Assembly: GCA_963662375.2 (NCBI GenBank)
Contig: CAXXRP010000005.1
Location: 62,001 to 126,000 of the forward strand
Length of the DNA: 64,000 nt
Source: UBA11612 sp963662375
Lineage (GTDB): Bacteria > Pseudomonadota > Alphaproteobacteria > Rhodospirillales > Rhodospirillaceae
Direction of reading: 5' to 3'
Made by a program: the position numbers and the translations under genes. Shown here in pieces: positions 1-9,035 of this stretch (position 1 is the stretch's first letter; each line of letters opens with the position of its first letter). The notes beneath the pieces are model-generated. The model had not been told where the DNA came from. It did not search any database and worked only from the letters and a program-made list of their open reading frames with translations.

Positions 1-24
1 GAGCGGCCGGAAGGCCCAGATTTC

Positions 25-40
25 GGTAGTGGTACAGTTT
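25..40 (+). repeat. Left terminal inverted repeat of the IS1-like element
   Basis: GGTAGTGGTACAGTTT is the exact reverse complement of 2386-2401. The 8 bases just outside (17-24, CAGATTTC) recur just outside the right end at 2402-2409. Confidence 0.93.
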
Positions 41-42
41 GG

Positions 43-900
43 TCATGATGCGGCCTGCGACGCTTCCCAATCCTCTAACACCTTAAGCATGTCAGACATT
101 TCCCAGAGCTTGGAAATGACCCCGGCTTCCATTGCTGGTGTAACCTTCAAGGTTTGATGGATGCGGACGAAATTGTAGTGCATGAAGTAGATCGCCATCA
201 TATGCGTATGGTTTTCTGCCTTCTTTGAGAACGCATTCGTAAGCCGCGTCATGCGACGATTGCCCATGCGGATGTTTAAATTCTGAAGCTCTACAAACGA
301 CGTGCTCACGTTTTTTGGATTAGGATTTCCCTTAACGCGGTGCTTGTGCGCTCCGGTGCAAATCGCTGGGCTGTAGCGGCGCCGGCCTTCTGGGGCGGCG
401 CCATAAACCTTCACCAGCATGGCGTAATCAATATCAGAACCAAAAGCGCCCTCAACTGCTTCCAGATACGCCCCATGCCCATCGCTGGTGAGTTGGACGC
501 GAGAAGCTAGACGCGGCGCAAGATCGTTCATAAACGTCATGGCCGCTTCGCTGTCGCGTGAGCCGACGTGCCAGGACGCAACAAGCTTCGTGTCGGCATC
601 GAGCCCCACCCATGTCCAGATATCGCCGGCACCTTCCGGGGCTGCTTTTGCGGTCGGGACATTCTTTTGCTTGGCGTAGCAGAAAGCCCATGCTTCATCG
701 ACCTGTATGCGCTTGCAGGGCAGGTTCACAAGGACGCGGTCTTGATACTCTGAAAACGCCTTTCCGGTATCCTCTAAGAGCTTAATCAGCGTGGTGCGGC
801 TGATACCGGTTAGCCGTGTTATGGCTCGGAGTGAGATGCCCTCGGCCATCATTTGGAGTGCTTGGGCGCGTTTGTCGTGGGAAAGTCTGTTCGTAGGCAT
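43..900 (-). CDS. IS1-family transposase (285 aa)
   Basis: This is the DDE transposase of the flanking element. The N-terminal 40 residues form a helix-turn-helix (GISLRAITRLTGISRTTLIK region) as in IS1 InsA-type DNA-binding domains. The catalytic half follows: VDEAWAF (first Asp, about residue 68), a central TSDGHGAY (second Asp, about residue 140) and a C-terminal helix with HYNFVRIHQTL, typical of the IS1 DDE group. It is one uninterrupted frame, unlike classical IS1, which needs a frameshift. The stop codon lies 2 bp inside the left inverted repeat, and the start is 253 bp from the divergent passenger gene at 1154. It appears intact. Confidence 0.88.
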   Translation of the reverse strand: MPTNRLSHDKRAQALQMMAEGISLRAITRLTGISRTTLIKLLEDTGKAFSEYQDRVLVNLPCKRIQVDEAWAFCYAKQKNVPTAKAAPEGAGDIWTWVGLDADTKLVASWHVGSRDSEAAMTFMNDLAPRLASRVQLTSDGHGAYLEAVEGAFGSDIDYAMLVKVYGAAPEGRRRYSPAICTGAHKHRVKGNPNPKNVSTSFVELQNLNIRMGNRRMTRLTNAFSKKAENHTHMMAIYFMHYNFVRIHQTLKVTPAMEAGVISKLWEMSDMLKVLEDWEASQAAS

Positions 901-1071
901 GATAATGCACTTTCATACCTGTCCGGTCAAGAATAAAATAACAGTTTAAAGGGTTCGAGTAACATATACTTAAAACTTGTGCACGTGATATGAGTGCGAG
1001 ACACACTCGGTCTGCGTGATGTCGGGCCTTGCTTTGTGTACGATCTGCAAGTGTGAGAGGCTGCCCTGTGA

Positions 1072-1087
1072 GTCGCCTACTGGCGAC
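1072..1087. other. Small hairpin upstream of the passenger cassette
   Basis: GTCGCC and GGCGAC pair around a 4-base loop about 65 bp before the 1154 start codon. It lies between the divergent transposase and cassette genes and may be a leader hairpin or operator; no function is shown. Confidence 0.35.
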
Positions 1088-1153
1088 CGGATATATATGG
1101 GATGATCTCTTGTTACGTATAAGGGAAAAAGCCCCTTGCAAGGAGAGTTGAAA

Positions 1154-1375
1154 ATGGAATCGCAGAAGGAACAGGCCGCGCTTGTCAAGCGTTTCCAAAG
1201 AATGAAGGACGAAGATGGGTTAGTGGACCTGAAGTTTTTCTTTGGGCAGGTGTCGGAGTCTACGGTTGACGATTTTTACGAAGAAGTTAACCGACTCTAT
1301 AAACTTGTTGAAGATGGTAAATACACGAAAATCAAACGTTGGGGTGATGCGAAAGGGCTACCCGAAACCGGCTGA
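1154..1375 (+). CDS. Small acidic passenger protein, unknown (73 aa)
   Basis: The ATG at 1154 has a strong ribosome binding site (AAGGAGAG about 8 bases upstream), so the longer reading from a TTG at 1136 is unlikely. The protein is charged and helical with no cysteines, no membrane segment and no family I recognise. It is followed by a hairpin and then by the ImmA/IrrE-like gene in the same direction, 65 bp away. Position as the small upstream partner of a larger protein resembles antitoxin-toxin or regulator-protease layouts, but it lacks a visible helix-turn-helix, so this is inference from arrangement only. Confidence 0.65.
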   Translation: MESQKEQAALVKRFQRMKDEDGLVDLKFFFGQVSESTVDDFYEEVNRLYKLVEDGKYTKIKRWGDAKGLPETG

Positions 1376-1397
1376 ACTGTTTGCGATATGCGATATG

Positions 1398-1422
1398 AGA
1401 GCCCTGGCTTAGCCAGGGCTCT
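1398..1422 (+). terminator. Hairpin terminator or attenuator between cassette genes
   Basis: A perfect 10-bp stem (1398-1407 with 1413-1422, AGAGCCCTGG and complement) and 5-base loop is followed by a weak T-rich run. It sits between the 73-aa and 203-aa genes and could set a higher level of the small upstream protein than of the downstream one. Confidence 0.6.
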
Positions 1423-1440
1423 TAGTTTGTGGGGTAATTT

Positions 1441-2052
1441 ATGAAACTCGATAAAACACTGTTTCCACCTCTTTTTCGAGAGGTGAAAAATGTGCAAGAG
1501 ACCTTGAGGACATATTGCATCCCGGGTGATTCAATCCCTCTTCCTATGGATAATCTGCAGTTCGCCATTGAACAAACATACAATGTCACGATTGAGTCAC
1601 GTACCGCTCCTCTTGACTCACCCTTGGTTCACGGCGTTTTCGAGAGATACACCAATAAATCTGTCCTATACATTGATGACGAATTAAATTCGGCATGGAC
1701 TCGCTACGTATTTGCAAAAGAAGCACGTCACCACCTTATTAACGGTGATGAGTTTGTGACTCTGGACCTGGCAACAGTCATTGAGGCTATTGTTTTGGAT
1801 GACCCAGAGTTCAACGGAACCACTGCCCCTAGCCTGGATGTTCAAGCAGAGATATTAACCAAATTTGCCGCGATAGAACTGCTCTTTCCTTTAGAATTTA
1901 GGGATCAGTGTAAAAAAGAAATCGAGAGCGGAGATAAATCAACTTATGAGATATCTGTATATTTTGATATCCCAGAACATTTAGTTCAGATCGCCTTGAC
2001 TGATAAGTACATACGTTTTTCCAAGCAGATTTGGGAAGAAGTCACAAGCTGA
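1441..2052 (+). CDS. ImmA/IrrE-like protein with degenerate zinc motif (203 aa)
   Basis: The fold signature of ImmA/IrrE metallopeptidases is visible: a segment ending RYVFAKEARHHLI (about residues 88-100) aligns with the family's RFTLAHELGHHLL, and QAEILTKFAAIELLFP (about 135-150) aligns with the EANxFAAxLLMP helix. The HExxH motif reads KEARH, so the first zinc histidine is lysine while the Glu and second His remain. In the family these proteases cleave repressors, often next to an XRE gene; here the neighbour is a small non-XRE protein. It may be an inactive protease acting as a binding protein. The gene is passenger cargo of the IS1-like element, and its base composition looks more AT-rich than the housekeeping genes nearby. 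Confidence 0.6.
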   Translation: MKLDKTLFPPLFREVKNVQETLRTYCIPGDSIPLPMDNLQFAIEQTYNVTIESRTAPLDSPLVHGVFERYTNKSVLYIDDELNSAWTRYVFAKEARHHLINGDEFVTLDLATVIEAIVLDDPEFNGTTAPSLDVQAEILTKFAAIELLFPLEFRDQCKKEIESGDKSTYEISVYFDIPEHLVQIALTDKYIRFSKQIWEEVTS

Positions 2053-2076
2053 ACATGCTCTCAGTGTAGCTGCCAG

Positions 2077-2337
2077 CTATTTAAATCTTGATTGGTTCCA
2101 GCGCCGATTGGCAGCCACTTGAGCGATTTCTTTCCGTCGGGCTGGGCTAAGCGATTCAGCGCGGGCGCGACCGCCCTTTAATCCACCCTTGCGGCCCAAC
2201 TCGACCGCTGACTGGTTTTTACTCTGGTCTATAGGTGGTATTGGCGCCCTATCTTCAATTTGGCCTGTGAGAATATCACCGATCAATTTACCAAGTTCCA
2301 CGGGGTCGCGGGGTCGCTTAAGACGCTTTGCTGTCAT
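2077..2337 (-). CDS. Small basic GGxxGG-repeat passenger protein (86 aa)
   Basis: The protein carries the segment GRKGGLKGGRARA followed by LSPARRKEIAQVAANRRW, a small basic motif recurring in short alphaproteobacterial proteins and phage or plasmid genes; the function is not established. It is transcribed toward the middle of the element, convergent with the ImmA-like gene, with the stop codons 25 bp apart. Its start lies about 50 bp inside the right inverted repeat. Nucleic-acid binding is plausible from composition only. Confidence 0.6.
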   Translation of the reverse strand: MTAKRLKRPRDPVELGKLIGDILTGQIEDRAPIPPIDQSKNQSAVELGRKGGLKGGRARAESLSPARRKEIAQVAANRRWNQSRFK

Positions 2338-2385
2338 GAGGGCAGTATGCCACGGTTAGCCCTAAGGCTCAAACTGGTTAGATTG

Positions 2386-2401
2386 AAACTGTACCACTAC
2401 C
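2386..2401 (-). repeat. Right terminal inverted repeat of the IS1-like element
   Basis: This is the reverse complement of 25-40 without mismatch and is followed directly by the second copy of the CAGATTTC duplication (2402-2409). Confidence 0.93.
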
Positions 2402-2499
2402 CAGATTTCCTTGGCTTTGACCGGCCTGTCCCGGAGTGTTAGAGGAAGCGCTCAGCCCTTCAGCCCGGCTCCCTCGGCCAGTTTTCAGGATCTATACCC

Positions 2500-3240
2500 A
2501 TGACCGCAGCCGCCTCCCGCCCGTCCGGCCGTACCGCTGACGCTTTGCGGCCCGTCAGCTTCGAAATGGGCGTGAGCAAACACGCCGAGGGTTCATGCCT
2601 GCTCAAGTTCGGCGATACCCATGTGCTGTGCATGGCAAGTGTGGAGGAAATGGTGCCGTCGTGGCTGCGCGGTGGCGGCAAGGGTTGGGTGACAGCGGAA
2701 TATGGGATGCTGCCCCGGGCCACGAACACCCGCATGATGCGCGAAGCGGCAAAAGGGGGCCAGTCTGGACGGACGCAGGAAATTCAGCGCCTTATCGGTC
2801 GTGCCTTACGCGCGGTCACGGACCTCAAAGGATTTGGCGAAATACAGGTGCGCATTGATTGCGATGTCATTCAAGCAGACGGGGGTACGCGCACCGCCAG
2901 TGTCACGGGTGGATATCTTGCCTTGTATCAGGCCTTCGCCACCATGAAGCGCATGGGCGCCATCTCTGAAATTCCGCTTCAAGATTCTGTTGCGGCGATC
3001 AGTTGCGGGCTTGTCGGCGGCACGCCGGTTCTTGATCTCGACTATGCGGAAGATTCGACCGCGCAAGCAGATGCGAATTTTGTGCTGACCGGTACGGGAA
3101 AAATTGTAGAGATTCAAGGAACCGCTGAAGACTACCCGTTTTCAGAAAATGAGTTTCATGCGCTGCTAGACCTCGCGAAAAAAGGTATCTCTGATCTGAC
3201 GGCATTGCAGCGCGAGGCGCTCGCGCAAACCGAATTGTAA
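2500..3240 (+). CDS. rph: Ribonuclease PH
   Basis: RNase PH trims the 3' ends of tRNA precursors by phosphorolysis in the cytoplasm. The 246-aa protein has the usual family length and signatures: RPVSFEMGVSKHAEGSCL at the N-terminus, LPRATNTR, GRTQEIQRLIGRALRAV and CDVIQADGGTRTASVTG in the core, and a C-terminal GTAEDYPFS region. It starts a tightly spaced operon with rdgB (4 bp) and hemW. The upstream 90 bp was disrupted by the IS1-like element, so its native promoter may be altered. Confidence 0.96.
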   Translation: MTAAASRPSGRTADALRPVSFEMGVSKHAEGSCLLKFGDTHVLCMASVEEMVPSWLRGGGKGWVTAEYGMLPRATNTRMMREAAKGGQSGRTQEIQRLIGRALRAVTDLKGFGEIQVRIDCDVIQADGGTRTASVTGGYLALYQAFATMKRMGAISEIPLQDSVAAISCGLVGGTPVLDLDYAEDSTAQADANFVLTGTGKIVEIQGTAEDYPFSENEFHALLDLAKKGISDLTALQREALAQTEL

Positions 3241-3244
3241 GACG

Positions 3245-3841
3245 ATGGCGCGCCACTTTGACGATGGCAAATTGATTGTTGCTAGTCATAACCCGGGCAA
3301 GGTCAGAGAAATTCGCGAGTTGCTCGCGCCGTTCAAGGTAGATGTATCGTCGGCTGCGGATTTAAATTTACCCGAGCCCGAGGAAACCGGCGACAGCTTT
3401 ATCGCCAACGCAAAACTGAAAGCCGTGGTCGCCGCGACCGCCGCAAAACTTCCCGCACTGGCAGATGATTCAGGATTGAGTGTTGAGGTATTGGGCGGCG
3501 CGCCCGGCATTTATTCGGCGCGTTGGGCCGGCCCGGAAAAAGATTTCACGGCGGCAATGAAACGGATCGAGCGGGAAATTGACGGCGGCGATAATCGGCG
3601 CGCGCAGTTCGTGTGCGCCCTGGCTTTGGCGTGGCCCAACCGACATTTCGAAATTTTTAAAGGCGCCGTGGCCGGCACATTGGAGTTCCCACCGCGCGGA
3701 GCCAAGGGTTTCGGTTACGACCCCATATTTGTTGCCGATGGGCACACGGTGACCTTTGCCGAAATGGAGCCGGAAACAAAACACGCCATCAGCCACCGCG
3801 CCGATGCGTTCCGTCAGTTGGTGGCGGCCTGCTTTAAATGA
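3245..3841 (+). CDS. rdgB: dITP/XTP pyrophosphatase (RdgB/HAM1 family)
   Basis: This enzyme hydrolyses non-canonical purine nucleoside triphosphates and keeps them out of DNA and RNA. The 198-aa product shows the substrate-binding N-terminus SHNPGKVREI, the conserved ADDSGL motif (about residue 77), GVYSARWAG-like GIYSARWAG, and the C-terminal GFGYDPIF and HAISHRADAF motifs. Its stop overlaps the hemW start (ATGA), indicating translational coupling. Confidence 0.95.
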   Translation: MARHFDDGKLIVASHNPGKVREIRELLAPFKVDVSSAADLNLPEPEETGDSFIANAKLKAVVAATAAKLPALADDSGLSVEVLGGAPGIYSARWAGPEKDFTAAMKRIEREIDGGDNRRAQFVCALALAWPNRHFEIFKGAVAGTLEFPPRGAKGFGYDPIFVADGHTVTFAEMEPETKHAISHRADAFRQLVAACFK

Positions 3842-5019
3842 CAGCGGTTGTTCAGAGCAGCGAGGGTTTCGGCCTTTATGTCCACTGGCCCTTCTGTATC
3901 TCCAAATGTCCCTATTGTGATTTTAATTCTCACGTGGCGGAGACGGTCGACCACCGCCATTGGCGCGAGGCTTTGCTGGCGGAATTGGAGCATTTTGCTT
4001 CGCGCACACAAGGACGAGTTTTGACGAGTATTTTTTTCGGCGGCGGCACGCCGTCGCTGATGGAACCGGACACGATAGCCGCTATCATTAGTGCGGCGCG
4101 CGGACATTGGGCGGCGGCAGACGACATTGAGATCACGCTTGAAGCCAATCCCGGGACAGTTGACGCACAGCGGTTTGCGGCGATCCGGAGCGCCGGCATC
4201 GTACGCCTGTCTATGGGCGTGCAGGCCCTCAACAACGCCGCTCTCAAATTTCTCGGACGACGTCATAGTGTCGAGGATGCGCGCGCGGCATGGCGCACCG
4301 CAGCGAAAACCTTCGCGCGGGTTTCGTTCGATCTGATCTATGCGCGGCCTGGCCAAACCGCAGATACCTGGCGCGCGGAATTGTCTGAGGCTTTGCGTGA
4401 AACCGCGAGCGAAGGGCTCTCGCATCTTTCGCTCTATCAACTGACCATGGAACCGGGCACGGCGATGTTCGAAGCGCACGAGCACGACGCGTTTACGTTA
4501 CCCGACGAAGACCAAGCGGCGGCGCTCTACGATGTCACGCAAGAGCTTTGCGAGACGGCGGGCTATTCCGCCTATGAAATTTCAAACCACGCCCAATACG
4601 GCGCAGCGTGCCATCATAATCTCACCTACTGGCGCGGCGGCGATTATGTGGGCGTCGGGCCCGGCGCACATGGGCGTCTTTCAACAGACGGCGCAACCCG
4701 CGCGGTGCGCCAGATTAAAGCGCCCGCCTTATGGCTCAAGCGTGTCGCCGCCCACGGCCACGGCACTCAAGAAGACGAAGAACTCGCGCCGGATGCCCGC
4801 GCCGAAGAGTTAGTGATGATGGGATTGCGCCTGACTGAGGGCCTCGAAAAAGCGCGCTTTGCACGGCTCGCTGGCCGTCCGCTGGATAAAGTCATCAACC
4901 CCGGCGCCTTGGACCGCCTAACTGCCGACGGGTATATGACCGGAACCGGCGCCGTCCTGGCCGCCACCGCCAAGGGCCGGCTGGCTCTCAATGCCGTGCT
5001 GCGGGATTTGCTGGCATAA
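3838..5019 (+). CDS. hemW: Radical SAM heme chaperone HemW
   Basis: The protein belongs to the HemN-like radical SAM group. The iron-sulphur motif CISKCPYC (CxxxCxxC, about residues 17-24) and the GGGTPS motif (about 67-72) are present, as is the HHNLTYW segment of HemW. The family often is annotated as oxygen-independent coproporphyrinogen oxidase but the HemW group instead delivers heme. The 393-aa length is typical. It is the last gene of the rph-rdgB-hemW operon. Confidence 0.93.
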   Translation: MTAVVQSSEGFGLYVHWPFCISKCPYCDFNSHVAETVDHRHWREALLAELEHFASRTQGRVLTSIFFGGGTPSLMEPDTIAAIISAARGHWAAADDIEITLEANPGTVDAQRFAAIRSAGIVRLSMGVQALNNAALKFLGRRHSVEDARAAWRTAAKTFARVSFDLIYARPGQTADTWRAELSEALRETASEGLSHLSLYQLTMEPGTAMFEAHEHDAFTLPDEDQAAALYDVTQELCETAGYSAYEISNHAQYGAACHHNLTYWRGGDYVGVGPGAHGRLSTDGATRAVRQIKAPALWLKRVAAHGHGTQEDEELAPDARAEELVMMGLRLTEGLEKARFARLAGRPLDKVINPGALDRLTADGYMTGTGAVLAATAKGRLALNAVLRDLLA

Positions 5020-5227
5020 GGTTGTGGAAAAGCACGTAAATTCACATTAAATCAATGTGTTACACGATATCGCCTTTTTTTTAGGTAATGACTCAGGTTT
5101 CTCTTAGATATACCTGAAAACAAGACTTTTTTTGCCTTTCGTTTACCCTTTGTATACCATGTTCACCGAGAATTTGAACGCCGGGCAGGAGCTGCGCCGG
5201 CGGTTTTAGGGTTTCGCGGGCAGGCAC

Positions 5228-6433
5228 ATGTATAACACCCGTTTGGATGGGCTGACGGACTACCCGTTCCAGCGCCTTGCAGGCCTTTTAGCAGGGCTAG
5301 AGCCGGCGCGCAGCAGCGAACCTATCGTGATGTCCATCGGCGAGCCGCAACACACACCGCCCAGCATTCTTCATGCCGCGCTCGCCGCCAACTCCAACGA
5401 CTGGGGCAAATACCCGCCGACGGCAGGCACGCCCGGCTATCGAAACGCCGTCACCGCGTGGTGTAAGCGCCGCTTTAAATTGCCTGACGGGTTTCTCGAT
5501 CCAGACATGCACGTTCTACCGCTCGCCGGAACGCGTGAGGGGCTGTTCATGGCAGCACAGCTGTGCGTGCCACCGGGAAAAAACGGTCCCGCGCCCGCGG
5601 TCCTGATGCCCAATCCTTTTTATCAAGTTTACATCGGCGCGGCGGTGATGAGCGGCGCTGAACCGATCCTTGTGCCTGCCGTCAAGGAAACCGGGTTCCT
5701 GCCGGACTACGCCGCAATTGGAAATGTTAATCTTGAACGCACCGCCATGGCCTATCTATGCACGCCGGCCAATCCGCAGGGTGCCGTGGCCAATCTCGAT
5801 CAGCTGAAGGATGTGATCCGGCTCGCGCGTAAACACGATTTCGTTTTGGTCTCGGATGAATGTTATTCGGAAATTTATCACGACACGCCACCGCCGGGCG
5901 CGCTTCAAGCCTGCGCCGAATTGGGCGAGGATCTGTCCAACGTTCTTGTTTTTAACTCGCTATCGAAACGCTCCAGCGTGCCGGGACTTCGCGCCGGTTT
6001 TGTCGCGGGCGATCCAGACCTGATCGTTAAATTTTCGAAGCTACGCGCCCACGGCAGCGCCGTGCAGCCCTTGCCGGTGATGGCTGCCGCAACAGTATTG
6101 TGGTCCGACGAGGTGCATGTAGACCTAAACCGGCGTCTTTACCGTGCAAAAACCGCCGATGCTGAGCGCATTCTGAGCACGAAATTCGGGTTTTACCGTC
6201 CACGGGGCGGCTTTTGCCTGTGGCTGGACGTCGGAAACGGCGAGAAAGCCGCGCAGAAATTATGGCAAGACGCTGCGGTGAAGGTGCTCCCTGGCGCCTA
6301 TTTGGCCCGCGAAACCGGCTCGGGCCGTGCGGCGAACCCCGGTGCGCCGTACATCCGCGTGGCCTTGGTGCACGACCGTGAGCGCACCGCCGCGGCTTTA
6401 ACCCGCATGGCTGAAACCCTAACCGCACCATGA
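5228..6433 (+). CDS. Class I/II PLP-dependent aminotransferase, probably DapC
   Basis: The 401-aa protein has the fold type I aminotransferase order: SIGEPQH near the N-terminus, CTPANPQGA for substrate carboxylate binding, SDECYSE for the cofactor, FNSLSKRSSVPGLRAGF with the PLP lysine, and a C-terminal YIRVALVHD arginine segment. In alphaproteobacteria this sequence type next to cell-envelope genes is usually succinyldiaminopimelate transaminase of lysine and peptidoglycan biosynthesis; substrate assignment here is by resemblance. The 208-bp upstream region is AT-rich and probably holds its promoter. Confidence 0.85.
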   Translation: MYNTRLDGLTDYPFQRLAGLLAGLEPARSSEPIVMSIGEPQHTPPSILHAALAANSNDWGKYPPTAGTPGYRNAVTAWCKRRFKLPDGFLDPDMHVLPLAGTREGLFMAAQLCVPPGKNGPAPAVLMPNPFYQVYIGAAVMSGAEPILVPAVKETGFLPDYAAIGNVNLERTAMAYLCTPANPQGAVANLDQLKDVIRLARKHDFVLVSDECYSEIYHDTPPPGALQACAELGEDLSNVLVFNSLSKRSSVPGLRAGFVAGDPDLIVKFSKLRAHGSAVQPLPVMAAATVLWSDEVHVDLNRRLYRAKTADAERILSTKFGFYRPRGGFCLWLDVGNGEKAAQKLWQDAAVKVLPGAYLARETGSGRAANPGAPYIRVALVHDRERTAAALTRMAETLTAP

Positions 6434-6496
6434 ACCGCACAGCTATCCAAGCACTTGCCCACGTACTTGAATGGTCGCAACCGAGGAAATGACATC

Positions 6497-8926
6497 ATGA
6501 ACACCACCGTCCGCGTAAAAAATGTCCCGTTCCTACCACCCGCCTGGGCCGACTTACTGAGGCGAAGCGGCCTGTTCGCCGCCGGCGGCGCCGTCATGCT
6601 GATCTGTATCGTAGCAGCGGCGGCGCTTTTCAGTTATGCACCGACTGATCCATCGCTGAACACGGCCTCCGGTGCGGCGCCTCAAAATGCCTTGGGTCTG
6701 CCGGGCGCGGTCTTCGCCGACGCCGCACTGCAAACCGTCGGTCTGTCTATCGGTGTGTTGGTTTTGACCGTCGCCGCGTGGGCGGTACGCCTGATGCGCG
6801 CAGAGCCGGTGACCTGGCTGTGGCTGCGCACCGTGACAGCAATCGCTGCAATGCTCGCCTTGACACTTACATTGGAAATTATTCCAGTGCCGCTTGCCTG
6901 GACGGTAGTTGCCGGCCTCGGCGGTTCGGCGGGCCACATACTTATCGACTTAATCGTTTATCACAACCGCTCCTTCATCGGTCCCGAACCCGTTCGCGCG
7001 GCTCTTGAAATAACTATCGCTGGTTTGAGCGCGGTGTTGGGAATGAGCGCGGCTCTTTGGGCGATGACGATTAAGCTGGCCACCGTCAGCGAGGTCATCG
7101 CGCGAGTCGGCTATAGCTGCGCCGCTGGATTTTTAAAAGCCATTGAAATGCTGCCGGCGGCATGGCGGGACTATGTTCACAGCCGCAGCGCCGTAGAAAC
7201 ATCGGCGCAAGCAGCATTCAACCGCGAGGTCGTGATCCACGATGAGCCGGACGATATGCACGATGGGGCGCAGGAAATCGCATTTGATGTTCTGCCCGCT
7301 GCAAGGCCCAAGGAAGCCATCGCGGTTGTGACTGAACGAGCGAAATCGCTGAAACCGTCCAAACGCGAACTGGAAGCACGCCAAGGTAGTTTTCTGCCTG
7401 CCGCGCGCAAGGGATTTGAATTGCCTCATCTTGACAGTTTGTCGAGGCCGGTTGTCGAACACAACGCCGGGACAGTGAGCCACGATGCGTTGGAAAGCAA
7501 CGCGCGAATGCTTGAGTCGGTGCTGGACGACTTCGGCATTAAAGGTCGAATCGTAAAAGTCCGGCCTGGACCGGTGGTGACTCTTTACGAACTTGAGCCG
7601 GCGCCCGGCACGAAGACCGCTCGCGTTGTGTCGCTCGCCGACGATATCGCGCGTTCCATGAGCGCAGTCTCGGTGCGCATCGCCGTTGTGCCCGGCCGCA
7701 CTGTCATCGGCATCGAGTTACCCAACGCAACCCGGGAAACGGTGTTCCTGCGCGAAATGCTGTCCTCCGCCGAGTTTGAGAAATTTGATGGCAAACTAAC
7801 GATGTCTTTAGGTAAGAACATCAGTGGCGCACCCATTTTCGCCGATTTAGCCCGCATGCCTCATCTCTTGGTGGCGGGGACTACCGGTTCGGGCAAGTCC
7901 GTAGCCCTCAACACGATGATCCTGTCGCTGCTCTACCGCAACACACCGGAAGACATGCGGTTCATCATGATCGATCCGAAAATGCTCGAACTTTCGGTTT
8001 ATGACGGCATTCCACACCTTCTCGCGCCAGTGGTCACCGAGGCGGGTAAAGCTGTCATGGCCTTGAAGTGGATAGTGCGCGAAATGGAGGATCGCTACCG
8101 CGCTATGAGCCAGCTATCGGTGCGCAATGTCAGCGGTTACAACCAACGCCTTCGGAACGCAGCGAAAAAGGGCACGGCCCTGACGCGCACGGTACAAACC
8201 GGATTCGATCCGGGTACGGGCAAGCCGATATACGAGGAGCAAACGCTCGACCTCACGCCGCTACCTTACATTGTCGTTATCATCGACGAGATGGCTGACC
8301 TAATGTTGGTCGCGGGCAAGGATGTGGAGGCGGCGGTACAGCGGCTTGCACAGATGGCACGTGCCGCAGGCATTCACGTCATTATGGCGACGCAGCGCCC
8401 ATCGGTGGATGTCATCACGGGCACGATCAAGGCGAATTTCCCCACCCGCATAAGTTTTCAGGTCACATCCAAAATCGATAGCCGCACCATTCTCGGCGAA
8501 CAGGGCGCGGAGCAGCTGTTGGGCCAGGGGGACATGCTTTACATGGCGGCCGGCGGACGCATCACCCGTGTGCACGGGCCGTTGGTGACCGACCGCGAAG
8601 TTGAAGAGGTCGCCAATCATCTGCGCGAGCAATCGGCGCCCACCTACCTAGAAGCGGTGACCGAGGAGGCCGACCTTGACGACGTCCCGGGCTTTGCCGG
8701 CGCCACGGGGGGCAACACCTCGAGTGGGAACGCCTTGTTCGATCAAGCTGTCGTCGTCGTCGCCCGCGAACGCAAGGCGTCTACCAGCTTCATTCAGCGC
8801 CACTTACAGATCGGCTATAACCGCGCCGCCCGGATTATTGAACAGATGGAGCAACAAGGCATGATTTCCCGTGCGAATCATGTGGGTAAGCGAGAGATAC
8901 TGTTGCCCGGCAGCGCAGAAATGTAA
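6497..8926 (+). CDS. ftsK: DNA translocase FtsK
   Basis: FtsK pumps chromosome termini through the division septum and activates dif recombination. The start at ATG 6497 is chosen because GAGGAAATGA lies just before it; an upstream TTG is less likely. The N-terminal 200 residues are hydrophobic, with about four membrane segments, then a short linker, then the motor with Walker A TTGSGKSVALN (about residue 465) and Walker B IIDEMADL, and a C-terminal winged-helix gamma domain (RHLQIGYNRAARIIEQME). Length, 809 aa, suits the short-linker alphaproteobacterial form. Confidence 0.95.
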   Translation: MNTTVRVKNVPFLPPAWADLLRRSGLFAAGGAVMLICIVAAAALFSYAPTDPSLNTASGAAPQNALGLPGAVFADAALQTVGLSIGVLVLTVAAWAVRLMRAEPVTWLWLRTVTAIAAMLALTLTLEIIPVPLAWTVVAGLGGSAGHILIDLIVYHNRSFIGPEPVRAALEITIAGLSAVLGMSAALWAMTIKLATVSEVIARVGYSCAAGFLKAIEMLPAAWRDYVHSRSAVETSAQAAFNREVVIHDEPDDMHDGAQEIAFDVLPAARPKEAIAVVTERAKSLKPSKRELEARQGSFLPAARKGFELPHLDSLSRPVVEHNAGTVSHDALESNARMLESVLDDFGIKGRIVKVRPGPVVTLYELEPAPGTKTARVVSLADDIARSMSAVSVRIAVVPGRTVIGIELPNATRETVFLREMLSSAEFEKFDGKLTMSLGKNISGAPIFADLARMPHLLVAGTTGSGKSVALNTMILSLLYRNTPEDMRFIMIDPKMLELSVYDGIPHLLAPVVTEAGKAVMALKWIVREMEDRYRAMSQLSVRNVSGYNQRLRNAAKKGTALTRTVQTGFDPGTGKPIYEEQTLDLTPLPYIVVIIDEMADLMLVAGKDVEAAVQRLAQMARAAGIHVIMATQRPSVDVITGTIKANFPTRISFQVTSKIDSRTILGEQGAEQLLGQGDMLYMAAGGRITRVHGPLVTDREVEEVANHLREQSAPTYLEAVTEEADLDDVPGFAGATGGNTSSGNALFDQAVVVVARERKASTSFIQRHLQIGYNRAARIIEQMEQQGMISRANHVGKREILLPGSAEM

Positions 8927-9035
8927 TCTTTCCGCCGAGCGCCGGCGCGCGCTTGCTTATGTTTACAGGCCAGGGTCACACCCTCGCCACAGTGTGCGCC
9001 TAGAGTCGCGCATTACCTAATTGCCGGGAAGAGAC

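Larger units (their letters stand above)
25..2401. mobile_element. IS1-family element with three passenger genes (complete, 2377 bp)
   Basis: The element is bounded by perfect 16-bp inverted repeats (25-40 and 2386-2401) and by an exact 8-bp direct repeat CAGATTTC (17-24 and 2402-2409), which is the expected target duplication size range for IS1. It holds an IS1-type transposase on the minus strand near the left end, a plus-strand two-gene cassette in the middle (1154-2052) and a minus-strand small gene near the right end. Removing the element and one duplication joins GGCCGG at 5-10 to CCGGCC at 2421-2426, so it entered the loop of an imperfect hairpin just upstream of rph. Passenger genes make it a transporter-type IS; the single-frame transposase resembles the unframeshifted IS1 subgroup rather than classical IS1. 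Confidence 0.9.
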
